A DNA stretch of 64,000 bases. Source: Acidimicrobiales bacterium. GTDB lineage: Bacteria > Actinomycetota > Acidimicrobiia > Acidimicrobiales > Poriferisodalaceae. This document shows, one piece after another, positions 25,506-34,002 of the stretch (its first letter is position 1; each line of letters opens with the position of its first letter). The position numbers were made by a program, and so were the translations under genes. The notes below the pieces were generated by a model. That model ran no database searches. It worked only from the letters and a program-made list of their open reading frames with translations, and was not told the DNA's origin. Location of the stretch: the NCBI GenBank assembly GCA_030743005.1, contig JASLTG010000007.1, forward strand, positions 31,479 to 95,478. The letters run 5' to 3'.

Positions 25506-26468
25506 ATGGAACTAGCCGAACACCAGGCGCTCATCGGTATCGACATTGGAGGAACTAAAACCCTCGCCATCGCACGGACTCATACGGGAGAGATACTTGG
25601 GAAAATTCTTGAGCCAACGCACGAAGGCATCGATATCGCTAGTCATACAGTCGATGTGTACAACTCCTTAAAGGAACAGGTGACTCAGTTCGATCTTGAT
25701 GTTTCGTCCCTAGGAATTGGAATTGCAGGTCTCGTCAACGTCAGCGGAGGACTGCATCGAGCACCAAATTTGGTCAATGCTGATGGACTTCAAATTCAGC
25801 AACTGGTGGAATCGAAAGTTGAGGTACCAGTTCATGTGGACAATGACGTTAATTGCGCGGCTCTAGCTGAAATTGAAAACGGCGCGGCCATGGGCGCCCA
25901 AAATGCGTTACTAGTGACGCTTGGCACAGGTATTGGAGGGGCGCTAATCGTCGACGGAGGGGTCTACAGAGGTGCTTTTGGAATGGCCGGCGAGCCAGGT
26001 CACATGGTCGTTGATCCGGATGGGGCGATGTGTGCCTGTGGTATGAACGGGTGCTGGGAGGCCTACGCCTCTGCTACAGGTTTGCGCAATCTAGCTATTA
26101 GACGAGCTGAAAGCGGCCGCTTAGAAGAGATAAGCAAGGCAGTGCGGGGAAAGTTTGAAGAAATAAAGAGTGAAGATGTTACGCGAGCAGCAAAAAAAGG
26201 TGACGCTCAGTCAGTCGCAGTGATTGATGAATTTGCTCGATGGGTTGCGGTCGGATTAGCCAATTGTGCTGCCTTGCTTGACCCAGAACTGATTATTGTT
26301 GGTGGTGGACTAGTCACCGAATGGGATCTTTTTGAACAAAAAATTCGCGCATCATTCGATGAGTTACTGGTTGCATCGGATCAGCGGAGTTTGATTTCTA
26401 TCAAGCCGGCAGAAAACGGTGAGGCTGCTGGAGCGATCGGAGCATGCCTGTTGGGGAGGGCGCAATGA
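25506..26468 (+). CDS. ROK family sugar kinase (glucokinase-like)
   Basis: 320 residues from ATG at 25506; a TTG nine bases upstream is less likely. The phosphate-1 loop is IGIDIGGTKT, the catalytic Asp lies in HVDNDVNCAALAE, the phosphate-2 motif is VTLGTGIGGALIVDG, and the ROK zinc site is GHMVVDPDGAMCACGMNGCWE with three Cys and one His. ROK kinases phosphorylate glucose or related sugars. There is no N-terminal helix-turn-helix, so it is an enzyme rather than a repressor. The thioesterase gene overlaps its end by 4 nt. Confidence 0.92.
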   Translation: MELAEHQALIGIDIGGTKTLAIARTHTGEILGKILEPTHEGIDIASHTVDVYNSLKEQVTQFDLDVSSLGIGIAGLVNVSGGLHRAPNLVNADGLQIQQLVESKVEVPVHVDNDVNCAALAEIENGAAMGAQNALLVTLGTGIGGALIVDGGVYRGAFGMAGEPGHMVVDPDGAMCACGMNGCWEAYASATGLRNLAIRRAESGRLEEISKAVRGKFEEIKSEDVTRAAKKGDAQSVAVIDEFARWVAVGLANCAALLDPELIIVGGGLVTEWDLFEQKIRASFDELLVASDQRSLISIKPAENGEAAGAIGACLLGRAQ

Positions 26469-26926
26469 CCGACGACAAAATCGAAAAGCTACTTCAATGG
26501 CGAGAGAATGTGCCCCCTGGGCGACTTGTCAACCCTGGACTCCCACCATTTGATTTGCTTAACGCGTCCGAATGGTCGGTAATTCACGAAAGCCCTGGGA
26601 AGCTCGAAGTGATGTGCGACCTCCCCGAAGTGACTCTCAACCCGGCCGGACAACTTTTCGGAGGGTTTACCGCAGCATATGTAGACATCGCCTCGCTTTG
26701 TGCTGCACAAAGCGATGTTGAAGAAACGCCTGGATTTCAGTCGACGATCAATATGCGACTTGATTACTTCGAAGCTATTACCCAGAGCCCGTTCCGTGTC
26801 ACCAGCGAAGTCGTTCATCGTCGAGGAGAAACACGTCTAGTTGCATGCAAGATGTATCAAGCAGAAGTACTGGCCGTATACGCGCTCACAACAATGAGAC
26901 ATCAACCGCTGTCACAGGTCTTTTGA
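26465..26926 (+). CDS. PaaI-type hotdog thioesterase
   Basis: 153 residues from ATG at 26465, overlapping the ROK stop by 4 nt. The hotdog segment LNPAGQLFGGFTAAYVDIASLCAAQ has the family's N-x-x-G-x-x-(F/H)GG core; the usual His of HGG is Phe, while the following Asp in AYVDIAS is kept. TINMRLDYFEAI corresponds to the central strand. Members hydrolyse acyl- or aryl-CoA. Coupling to a sugar kinase gives no obvious pathway. Confidence 0.83.
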   Translation: MTDDKIEKLLQWRENVPPGRLVNPGLPPFDLLNASEWSVIHESPGKLEVMCDLPEVTLNPAGQLFGGFTAAYVDIASLCAAQSDVEETPGFQSTINMRLDYFEAITQSPFRVTSEVVHRRGETRLVACKMYQAEVLAVYALTTMRHQPLSQVF

Positions 26927-27032
26927 GAGGCCGGTCAAAGCCCAAAAAAGTTGACTTTTCGACTGTGTAGGCGACATCCACACGGATCAGGGGCAATCCA
27001 AGTCCCGCCGAATCGACCGATAAGGTCATGGA

Positions 27033-27578
27033 ATGAAAAGGTTCTTCATTGTCACGCTTTCACTGGTTTTGTTAACAGCGTGTTCCTCTGCACCGAATGC
27101 GAAATCTGGAGCAGGGGATAGTCAGACGACAACAACAATTTCTGGCAATGCAGCAACAGATGAGTCGCAACCAACGGAATCGACGATGGTTGCGAAACCA
27201 CCCGAATTGATACAACTTGAAGATGCTTGGGATTCCGCTGCGTCAAGGCCTGGCGCCGACATAGGCCAAGTGTTCCAACTATTTCGCCTGAAACAATCCC
27301 TAGGTCCGAAGAATTTAGCGTGTTACGACCCTGATTCGGGAGACGTTTGCGAACAGATTGTCGAGGCAATCGACGTTGTAGGGCTAACTGAACTACAACT
27401 GACATTGCTCTTAGATTCGTTAGAACTTCCCCACAGAGTCATTGAGCGAGACTGCGAACCTTTGATGGTTACCGAAGAATTCGTAGCCGGGAGAGTCAAC
27501 TTCTCTGTCTTTGAAGGTGTCGTAACGGGTTGGGCTTCTGAGGGAGGAAAGAGTTCTTGGGCCGGTAGCAGTTGTTGA
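27033..27578 (+). CDS. Hypothetical lipoprotein
   Basis: 181 residues starting MKRFFIVTLSLVLLTACSS, a good lipoprotein signal with Cys17, followed by a Ser/Thr-rich linker. The mature part has several Cys (CYDPDSGDVCEQI, DCEPL, and a final SSC) that could form disulfides. No family is recognised. It stands alone between the thioesterase and the convergent DUF427 gene. The promoter region is about 100 nt with no clear elements. Confidence 0.75.
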   Translation: MKRFFIVTLSLVLLTACSSAPNAKSGAGDSQTTTTISGNAATDESQPTESTMVAKPPELIQLEDAWDSAASRPGADIGQVFQLFRLKQSLGPKNLACYDPDSGDVCEQIVEAIDVVGLTELQLTLLLDSLELPHRVIERDCEPLMVTEEFVAGRVNFSVFEGVVTGWASEGGKSSWAGSSC

Positions 27579-27646
27579 TCGTGTCCCTCCTCGTTCGCTA
27601 ACGAACTTTCAAACGTCGAACCGGTCCATTTCAAAGACCAAAGAAC

Positions 27647-27991
27647 TCAATCTTCGATGTTGAGTTGCACACGTTCGTCATAGAAACACAGCAACCCGCT
27701 GATAGCAGACATCGATTCAATAGGGGTCTCATAACTCCAAACGGCATCTTCTAAGTGACGATCATCGACTTCGATGCTCCAATAGCGAGCATCTCCTTTA
27801 TGAGGGCAGTGAGTCACACTTTCCGACGGGATTAGAAGCTCCATGTCGACATCGTTGCGAGGGAAATAATGTCGAGGTGGAAGGTTCCCCTCTAGGAGCA
27901 ACCGAACTGATGAAGAGTGAGCCACGGTTCTCTCACCGACGCTTACTGTTACGTGACCATCTACTTTTTGTACTTTTATGTGACTTTCCAC
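27647..27991 (-). CDS. DUF427 domain protein
   Basis: 114 residues that match the DUF427 pattern: RHYFPRNDVDMELL, THCPHKGDARYWS, then AVWSYETPIESMSAISGLLCFYDERV. The family is common in actinobacteria and has no established reaction. The conserved CPxKGxAxYW motif suggests a small catalytic or ligand-binding site. It is a single gene, divergent from the MBL-rhodanese gene across a 176-nt gap that shows no other feature. Confidence 0.88.
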   Translation of the reverse strand: MESHIKVQKVDGHVTVSVGERTVAHSSSVRLLLEGNLPPRHYFPRNDVDMELLIPSESVTHCPHKGDARYWSIEVDDRHLEDAVWSYETPIESMSAISGLLCFYDERVQLNIED

Positions 27992-28167
27992 GGCGCCATG
28001 TTAGGTCTCTTCCGGCAGCTGCAGAGCTCCGGTAAAGCAATAATGGTTCTGCTGACCTAACCTTCGACCTACCATCTACAAGCCCGATGCCCGGTGACCC
28101 ATAAGCTGACCAGAAGCCTCGACCCCGACACAAGCTAGATAGGGATAACACAGACAAGGAGATGCAG

Positions 28168-29523
28168 ATGATTCTGGAGCAGTACTACCTGCAGTGCCTA
28201 TCCCAGGCCTCATACTTGATTGGCGATGAAACAACGGGTCGAGCTGTTGTCGTGGACCCACGACGAGACATTGAGGAATACCTGCGCGATGCCGAACGAC
28301 TAGGAGTTCGCATTGAGCTGGTCTTGGAAACTCACTTTCACGCAGATTTTCTTTCCGGCCACCTGGAATTTGCCGAGCGCGGCGCTGAAATCGGTTATGG
28401 ATCCGTTGCTCAACCAGAATTTCCTGCACACCTATTTGAAGATGGTGAAAGGTACTCGTTAGGGCAGGTGACGCTAGAAGTACTCCACACTCCTGGACAC
28501 ACCCCAGAATCGATAAGTATCGCAATATACGAAACCCCTGAATCTACACAGCCACACGCCGTCCTCACAGGAGACACCCTTTTTGTGGGGGATGTGGGCC
28601 GCCCAGATCTTCTTGTCAGCTCGGGATGGTCGAAGATCGAACTGGCCGGCATGTTGTATGACTCAATCCACGAAAAGCTGCTCCCTTTGCCCGACGACAC
28701 AATTGTCTACCCAGCACATGGAGCGGGGTCCGCCTGCGGTAAGAATCTTTCGAGTGACACTTGGTCCACTATCGGGGCTCAGCGAACAGACAATCTGAGC
28801 GTTTGCATCCATGATCGGGATGCGTTTGTTGCGTCGATAACAGATGGCCAGCCAGCGCAGCCGATGTATTTTGCGTATGACGCGGAACTCAACAGCAAAC
28901 TACGACCGACCAGGGACGAATCGCCGTTAGAGCAGCCCACTGCACGCGAGATAGAAGCATTAATGGAAGATGGCGCTGCAGCGTTGGATGTTCGAGACCC
29001 AGACGTTTATGCAGATGGACACCTCCCAGGAGCTCTCAACGTTGGACTAGAGGGACGTTTTGCCGAATTCGCTGGAAGTGTCATCGACCCTATGACACCC
29101 ATTCTTTTGTGCGGCGACGAGAAACAGATCGCTGAAGCGCGGATGAGGCTCTCACGGATTGGATATGACCAGGTGATAGGAGCAGTCCCAGTTAATTCAG
29201 ATGCCTGTGCAGCTACCAGTCAGACGAAACGGCTGACCGTTTCGGAGTTGAGGGACCTTGAGATGGACAACCGAACGGTCACCCTTCTCGATGTTAGAAA
29301 TCCTGGAGAATTGAGTGAGGGTCTGATTGAAGGATCCACACATATTCCATTGGCTAATCTCGCGCAACGCGTAAGTGAAGTACCCCTAGCGGATGAAGTT
29401 ATTGTCTATTGCGCGGGTGGTTACCGGAGCTCCATTGCAGCGAGTGTCCTTCGTTCTCTACTACCCGAAACTCAGGTGTCGGACCTTGTTGGAGGATTTT
29501 CTGCATGGAACGAAGCGAACTGA
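28168..29523 (+). CDS. Persulfide dioxygenase-like MBL protein fused to two rhodanese domains
   Basis: 451 residues; ATG at 28168 is preferred because AAGGAG lies 6 nt before it, while the ATG at 28162 touches the Shine-Dalgarno. Residues 1-225 are an ETHE1/BlhA-like metallo-beta-lactamase domain (THFHADFLSGH, HTPGHTPES, LTGDTLFVGDVGRPDL, YPAHGAGS). Two rhodanese domains follow. The first has LLCGDEKQ, without the usual Arg of the active loop; the second has the full CAGGYRS loop. Such fusions oxidise glutathione persulfide or handle sulfane sulfur in sulfide detoxification. A methyltransferase gene follows 87 nt downstream. Confidence 0.92.
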   Translation: MILEQYYLQCLSQASYLIGDETTGRAVVVDPRRDIEEYLRDAERLGVRIELVLETHFHADFLSGHLEFAERGAEIGYGSVAQPEFPAHLFEDGERYSLGQVTLEVLHTPGHTPESISIAIYETPESTQPHAVLTGDTLFVGDVGRPDLLVSSGWSKIELAGMLYDSIHEKLLPLPDDTIVYPAHGAGSACGKNLSSDTWSTIGAQRTDNLSVCIHDRDAFVASITDGQPAQPMYFAYDAELNSKLRPTRDESPLEQPTAREIEALMEDGAAALDVRDPDVYADGHLPGALNVGLEGRFAEFAGSVIDPMTPILLCGDEKQIAEARMRLSRIGYDQVIGAVPVNSDACAATSQTKRLTVSELRDLEMDNRTVTLLDVRNPGELSEGLIEGSTHIPLANLAQRVSEVPLADEVIVYCAGGYRSSIAASVLRSLLPETQVSDLVGGFSAWNEAN

Positions 29524-29610
29524 ATTTACCAAATTCTTTTTTTCGACTCGAACCTGCGGACGTATGAGAAAATAATCCACAACGTTCAGTCCAGAACAAA
29601 AGATTTGATC

Positions 29611-30693
29611 ATGGAGAATGCAGTGGACGACAACAAACTAAGCGAATTATCGAAACGAATAATGGGCGCCTACGAAGGTGCCCTCGTATCTGGGATGGTC
29701 TATTTGGGTGACGAAATGGGTCTCTATCGAGCCATGCACGAACAGGGCCCGATCGCGAGCGAAGAGGTCGCTGGGCGAGCCGGACTTCACGAGCGTTTCG
29801 TTCGAGAGTGGCTATCCCTCCAGGCAGCTGCAGGTCTTATCGAATACCAAGGAAATGGGCTGTTCTACTTATCGCCCGAAGCGGGCCTTCTGCTTGCTGA
29901 GGAAGATGAGCTCCGCTCCATGGCACGCTGGTTCGATAACTTTCCCCAACGAACAGCTCTCCTCTCAGAAATCCCTCGATCGTTCAAGACGGGCATCGGG
30001 ATCTCATGGTCTGACGTGGAAAAGGGAGGCACCTCAGGCCGAGTCCAATGGATGGAACGGCTGCTACGTCCCTGGTATGAGCAGGTGCTCGTTCAGGCAG
30101 TGTTGCCAGAACTTGATGGCTTAGTCGAGGAACTAAACGCGGGTGCGCGGGTAGCAGACGTGGGGTGCGGGAGTGGTGTCGCGGTCGTAACGATGGCTGA
30201 GGCATTTCCAGAATCAGACTTCCACGGATGGGAAATAGCCCCACTGGCTTTAGACCGCTGTAGAGAGAACGCGATCCAAGCTGGGGTAACAAACGCCTCC
30301 TTTCATGATGTCAACAACCTGCAGTTGCCTGAAGACAACAGCTTTTCGTTTGTAGCAACATTTGATTGCGTCCATGACATGACCTCGCCGGACGAATTAG
30401 CTACCGCTATCTATAACTCGATGACAGCAGATGGCCGATGGCTGATAGTTGACCCCACAAGTAAGGGGAGCCTTGAGGAGAACATAAAGATGCCTCTCGC
30501 TGTATTTGGATATGCCGCATCAGTAGCTGGATGTCTGCAGTCAGCAATGAGTGATCCCGGCGGAGCAGGCCATGGTGTATTTGGTCTCCCGGCACCGGCA
30601 ATGCAAGAACTGACTGAAAAGGCGGGGTTCACTCGTTTCCGTCAGCTAGATATCGCTCATGCCATGAACAGTTACTACGAAGTGCGTCCTTGA
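29611..30693 (+). CDS. Class I SAM-dependent methyltransferase with N-terminal winged helix
   Basis: 360 residues from ATG at 29611; a GTG at 29623 has the better-placed GGAG, and TTG at 29605 is also possible. Residues 10-90 form a winged-helix-like region (GLYRAMHEQGPIASEEVAGRAGLHERFVREWL in outline) as in actinobacterial O-methyltransferase-like proteins. The SAM-binding motif is ARVADVGCGSGVAVV, and motif post-I acid lies in FHGWEIAP. Substrate is unknown. A 22-bp palindrome follows the gene at 30722-30743. Confidence 0.87.
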   Translation: MENAVDDNKLSELSKRIMGAYEGALVSGMVYLGDEMGLYRAMHEQGPIASEEVAGRAGLHERFVREWLSLQAAAGLIEYQGNGLFYLSPEAGLLLAEEDELRSMARWFDNFPQRTALLSEIPRSFKTGIGISWSDVEKGGTSGRVQWMERLLRPWYEQVLVQAVLPELDGLVEELNAGARVADVGCGSGVAVVTMAEAFPESDFHGWEIAPLALDRCRENAIQAGVTNASFHDVNNLQLPEDNSFSFVATFDCVHDMTSPDELATAIYNSMTADGRWLIVDPTSKGSLEENIKMPLAVFGYAASVAGCLQSAMSDPGGAGHGVFGLPAPAMQELTEKAGFTRFRQLDIAHAMNSYYEVRP

Positions 30694-30721
30694 AATAGTC
30701 GACATCGTGGTGTGATTCTTC

Positions 30722-30743
30722 GGTAAGGACCTAGGTCCTTACC
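30722..30743. promoter_or_regulatory. Perfect 22-bp palindrome upstream of BVMO copy 2
   Basis: The half site GGTAAGGACCT is followed immediately by its exact complement AGGTCCTTACC, with no spacer. It lies 28 nt after the methyltransferase stop and about 105 nt before the BVMO start. The lack of loop and of a T run argues for a dimeric regulator site rather than a terminator. The core AGGACCTAGGTCCT matches the DosR core at 10 of 14 positions. Confidence 0.6.
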
Positions 30744-30847
30744 TTGGGATGTTAAGACTTGTTCCGCGGCAGCTAATACGTCATCTGACTACCCTTCCTG
30801 TATTAGTAGCGGTTTAGGAAACCTATTGACCCTCGGGAGAAGTGTTG

Positions 30848-32506
30848 ATGAATAACCCAATAGTTGTGCAGCAGTCAACTAGCAGTTCGACTCTTACTCG
30901 CGAAGAACCCGATTACGAAGTCGTGGTGATTGGAGCGGGGGTTGGTGGTATCTACCAAATTAAACGGCTAGTCGATTTAGGTGTGAATGCCACGGTTCTC
31001 GAAGGAGACCCTGACCTTGGAGGCACTTGGTATCAGAATCGCTATCCGGGAGCCCGATTTGATTCCGAAAGTTTTACTTACGGGTACTCCTGGGACCAAG
31101 AAGTCCTTGACGAGTGGCATTGGAAAGAAATGTTCTCCCCACAGCCTGAGACTCTCAAATATCTCAACTTTGTTGCGGACAAATTCGGATTACGTGACCA
31201 CATGCAATTCAATTGTTATGTCGAAAAGATGGTTTTCGATGAGGATGCCTGTGTCTGGTCCCTGTATCTCAAAGATGGTCGAGAGATTTCGAGTCGATTC
31301 GTCATGACCGCCATCGGTGTCCTTTCCGCACCAACCCTGCCGCGTATGGAGGGAATGGATGACTATACGGGTCGAGCGTTCCACACCTTTGATTGGCCCC
31401 ATGAGCCGCTTGACCTTGAAGGTAAGCGGGTTGCGGTGATTGGAACGGGAGCAACCGCCATACAACTAATTCCCGAAGTTGCTAAAGAAGCAGAACATTT
31501 AACCGTTTTCCAAAGAAGGGCTAATTGGGCGGCGCCGCTAAACAACAGTGAGATTTCTGAAGAAGAGATGGCTGAAATTCGGGAACGGTACGAAGAAATT
31601 TTTGCCACTTGTGCGCGAACTCCTGGCGGCTTCGAACATGAACCGGACCGTCGAGGCTTTTACAGCGTTCCCGAAGAGGAACGACGCGAATTGTGGGATC
31701 GGCTTTATGAAGGACCGGGCTTTGGGATATGGCTCCAAAACTTTGTCGAGATTTTTATGGACGAAGACGCGAATGCTGAATTTTCTAACTACATCGCTGA
31801 GAGAATTCGCCAGCGCGTTGATGACCCTGAATTGGCCGAAAAACTTATTCCCAAAGACCATGGGTTTGGGATACAACGTGTTCCTTTGGAAACCAACTAT
31901 TTTGAGGCTTACAACCGAGACAACGTCGAATTTGTAGACGGCAGCGAGACCCCGATAGAAAAAATCACAGCGACCGGTGTCCAAACTAGTGATCACCATT
32001 ACGAGTGTGATGTGATCGTTTATGCAACAGGATTCGATGCCTTTACTGGTCCTTTCGACAGAATCGATATCCGTGGAGTTGATGGCCAATCCTTGCGTGA
32101 TAAATGGTTGGATGGTCCAGTCACCTATTTGGGTTTGCTGGTTCATGGTTTCCCGAATTTGATTATGATTTCTGGCCCTCAAACCGCGGCGACAAATTTT
32201 CCTCGCGGAGCTGAATTAGCTGTGGACTGGGCAACCGAATTGTTGGAACATCTCTGGAGCTCAGACAAGGCTCGGGTTGAAGCAACCATGGCTGCAGAGC
32301 AAAGTTGGTTTGACCATGTCGTAAAGATGTATGAACCGTTTTTGTTGAGAAAGGCCCAGAGTTGGATTACCGGTTACAACTCAAACTTAGATGGACATGA
32401 GTATGGCAAGACTCGCTACAACATCTATAACGGTGGCGGACCAAAGTACGTCGACCGGTTACAGCAAGAAGCTCAGGAAGGGTATGCAGGGTTAAACATC
32501 GAATAG
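30848..32506 (+). CDS. Type I Baeyer-Villiger-type flavin monooxygenase (copy 2)
   Basis: 552 residues from ATG at 30848, chosen because GGGAG at 30835-30839 sits 8 nt before it; a GTG at 30842 is too close. Numbering from that GTG, the FAD motif is GAGVGG (31-36), the BVMO fingerprint YTGRAFHTFDWP (175-186, Tyr in place of the first Phe) and the NADPH motif GTGATA (201-206). It shares long stretches with copy 1 (GGTWYxNRYPGxRFDSES, and LETNYFEAYNRDNV-like segments), so the two are paralogs. The tmRNA gene converges 29 nt downstream. Confidence 0.91.
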   Translation: MNNPIVVQQSTSSSTLTREEPDYEVVVIGAGVGGIYQIKRLVDLGVNATVLEGDPDLGGTWYQNRYPGARFDSESFTYGYSWDQEVLDEWHWKEMFSPQPETLKYLNFVADKFGLRDHMQFNCYVEKMVFDEDACVWSLYLKDGREISSRFVMTAIGVLSAPTLPRMEGMDDYTGRAFHTFDWPHEPLDLEGKRVAVIGTGATAIQLIPEVAKEAEHLTVFQRRANWAAPLNNSEISEEEMAEIRERYEEIFATCARTPGGFEHEPDRRGFYSVPEEERRELWDRLYEGPGFGIWLQNFVEIFMDEDANAEFSNYIAERIRQRVDDPELAEKLIPKDHGFGIQRVPLETNYFEAYNRDNVEFVDGSETPIEKITATGVQTSDHHYECDVIVYATGFDAFTGPFDRIDIRGVDGQSLRDKWLDGPVTYLGLLVHGFPNLIMISGPQTAATNFPRGAELAVDWATELLEHLWSSDKARVEATMAAEQSWFDHVVKMYEPFLLRKAQSWITGYNSNLDGHEYGKTRYNIYNGGGPKYVDRLQQEAQEGYAGLNIE

Positions 32507-32535
32507 AGCCGGTTGTGGTCACTACTCGTGGTTAG

Positions 32536-32897
32536 TGGAGGTGGCGGGAATCGAACCCGCGTCCCCCGGCGTTTCAATGAGTCTTCTCCGAGCGCAGTCG
32601 CTTTGAGAGTTGTCGGGTTGAAAGCTGGTAGCGACCCCAGACCAAACAACCGTATCCGGCTAAAAGTCCCCGCAATCACACCGAAGATGACTGAAGGCAA
32701 GCCTCTCAAATGAGGACCACCGCTACCCGAGAGGCTGAGGCAGTGGGGCCGTTACCCGATACCTAAATTAGGCAGCGAGCGCCAGGTCATTAGTTTTGAC
32801 ATTGGCGTTTGTAAATGTTCCGGCTCTTTAACGTGGCTCCGGAGACCACGGCTCGCTTCTCTCATATCAACCGTCGAAGTCGAAACCGATCACCCCC
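32536..32897 (-). ncRNA. ssrA: tmRNA (transfer-messenger RNA)
   Basis: The 5' end GGGGGTG pairs with CACCTCC at the 3' end (one G-U) to form the 7-bp acceptor stem, followed by discriminator A. The T-arm is GCGGG-TTCGATT-CCCGC. The next bases are CTA, so the terminal CCA is not encoded. GATCGGTTTCGACTTCGACG after the 5' end is the usual actinobacterial tmRNA start. The tag reading frame begins AACGCC and ends GCTGCCTAA. Length is 362 nt. A -10-like TACGAT lies upstream near 32934-32942. smpB follows the same orientation 123 nt upstream, the common arrangement. Confidence 0.96.
32768..32806 (-). other. tmRNA proteolysis tag reading frame
   Basis: Within ssrA the resume codon GCC at 32806-32804 starts a 12-residue tag, ANVKTNDLALAA, ending in TAA at 32770-32768. 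The LALAA tail matches the ClpXP/ClpAP recognition ends of actinobacterial tags. A clpP gene lies in the same window at 37069. Confidence 0.92.
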
Positions 32898-33020
32898 GTG
32901 ATCTGTCCAGATCAGGGCCTGGACCTTCGTAGTATCGTACCGGCGAGAGTCCCCCAGTAGATGCAAGTGAGAAGTGCTCGTTGGAGCGAACTTCTTATTG
33001 CCTAATCCTGACAGGGCGAT

Positions 33021-33497
33021 TTAGCGGTTTCGGCGGGACATCGCTCGGCGAGCTTCAAGGTCACTTTCGCGTTTTCTAATTGCCTGCCTTTTGTCGTATT
33101 GGCGGCGGCCTTTTGCGAGAGCTAATTCCAACTTCGCCCGACCATCCCGAAAATAGACAGATAGGGGAATAAGTTGAAGCGGCTCTTGCTCAGTTCGTGC
33201 CCGTAGGCGATCGATCTCGACGCGATGCAACAGCAGCTTCCGTGGACGGTCCACAACATGACCATTTTGTGCAGAAGAGTGACTCCAAGGCGAGATTTGC
33301 ATGCCGAGAATCCACATTTCACGGTTTCGTACCCTTGCGAAAGCGTCAGCTAGTTGTACCGACCCTTCGCGGAGCGATTTCACCTCGCTGCCCTGGAGTA
33401 CTAAGCCACACTCGTAAGTGTCAAGCAGGTCGTAGTTAGCGCGGGCGCGTCTATTGGAAGCAACAATTTTCCGATCCCCATCGTCGCTACTGCTCAT
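33021..33497 (-). CDS. smpB: SsrA-binding protein SmpB
   Basis: 158 residues from ATG at 33497 (MSSSDDGDRK); 17 further codons are open upstream but not conserved in kind. The family core is clear: KIVASNRRARANYDLLDTYE, GLVLQGSEVKSLREG, DAFARVRNREMWILGMQISPW and KGRRQYDKRQAIRKRE near the end. SmpB binds the tRNA-like part of tmRNA and rescues stalled ribosomes. It is encoded next to ssrA, on the same strand, and diverges from cysO. Confidence 0.96.
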   Translation of the reverse strand: MSSSDDGDRKIVASNRRARANYDLLDTYECGLVLQGSEVKSLREGSVQLADAFARVRNREMWILGMQISPWSHSSAQNGHVVDRPRKLLLHRVEIDRLRARTEQEPLQLIPLSVYFRDGRAKLELALAKGRRQYDKRQAIRKRESDLEARRAMSRRNR

Positions 33498-33591
33498 GTG
33501 AAGAAGGGTATCGGTACACCGCCCGGTGTTGAATCGCCGCCGAAGCACAGGACTGGTAACTACGCTCTCAACGAATGGGAAACCTCACCGT

Positions 33592-33879
33592 ATGAATACT
33601 GAAATGAAAGTTCGCGTATGGCTACCCACTGTCCTTCGTGTGCATACCGGAGGTGAATCACGTGCCATGTTGAGTGGCTCAAATGTGGATCAGATTTTGA
33701 TCCAATTGGTTGGTCTCTATCCTGCGCTTCGAACCCATTTATTTGACGACCATGGAATGCTGTACTCGTTCATAACCATTTTCCGAAACGAAACAAATAT
33801 CCGCGATTTACGGTTCTTGGAGACAGAACTTAGTGATGGCGACGAGGTACGAATATTGCCGGCGGTAGCTGGCGGGTAA
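33592..33879 (+). CDS. cysO: CysO-like sulfur carrier (MoaD/ThiS ubiquitin fold)
   Basis: 95 residues from ATG at 33592. The start MKVRVWLPTVLRVHTGG and end SDGDEVRILPAVAGG closely match mycobacterial CysO, whose C-terminal GG becomes a thiocarboxylate that donates sulfur for cysteine synthesis by CysM and is released by Mec. The following genes (Rv1339-like, rph, rdgB) copy the order after cysO in mycobacteria, but cysM, mec and murI are missing here. Its partner enzymes must lie elsewhere if the pathway works. Confidence 0.88.
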   Translation: MNTEMKVRVWLPTVLRVHTGGESRAMLSGSNVDQILIQLVGLYPALRTHLFDDHGMLYSFITIFRNETNIRDLRFLETELSDGDEVRILPAVAGG

Positions 33880-34002
33880 CGCAAAGCCCGCTAAGTCGAA
33901 CTGCAATTGTTTCTCGGATGAGGCTGGGGCACTGTTTGAAGTCAGAGAGACAATTCTTAGCATCGCTCCCACCGAGACTTAGACGAGCGTAGCCTTAGCT
34001 AT

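Noticed and set aside
30722..30743. Intrinsic terminator of the methyltransferase gene
   Set aside because: The palindrome has no loop bases and is followed by TTGGGATG, not by a T run, so an operator is the better explanation.
32473..32709. Open frame on the minus strand across the tmRNA 3' end (contains RVRFPPPP)
   Set aside because: Reading frames with this proline run are a known by-product of tRNA-like T-arm sequence; the region is fully explained by ssrA.
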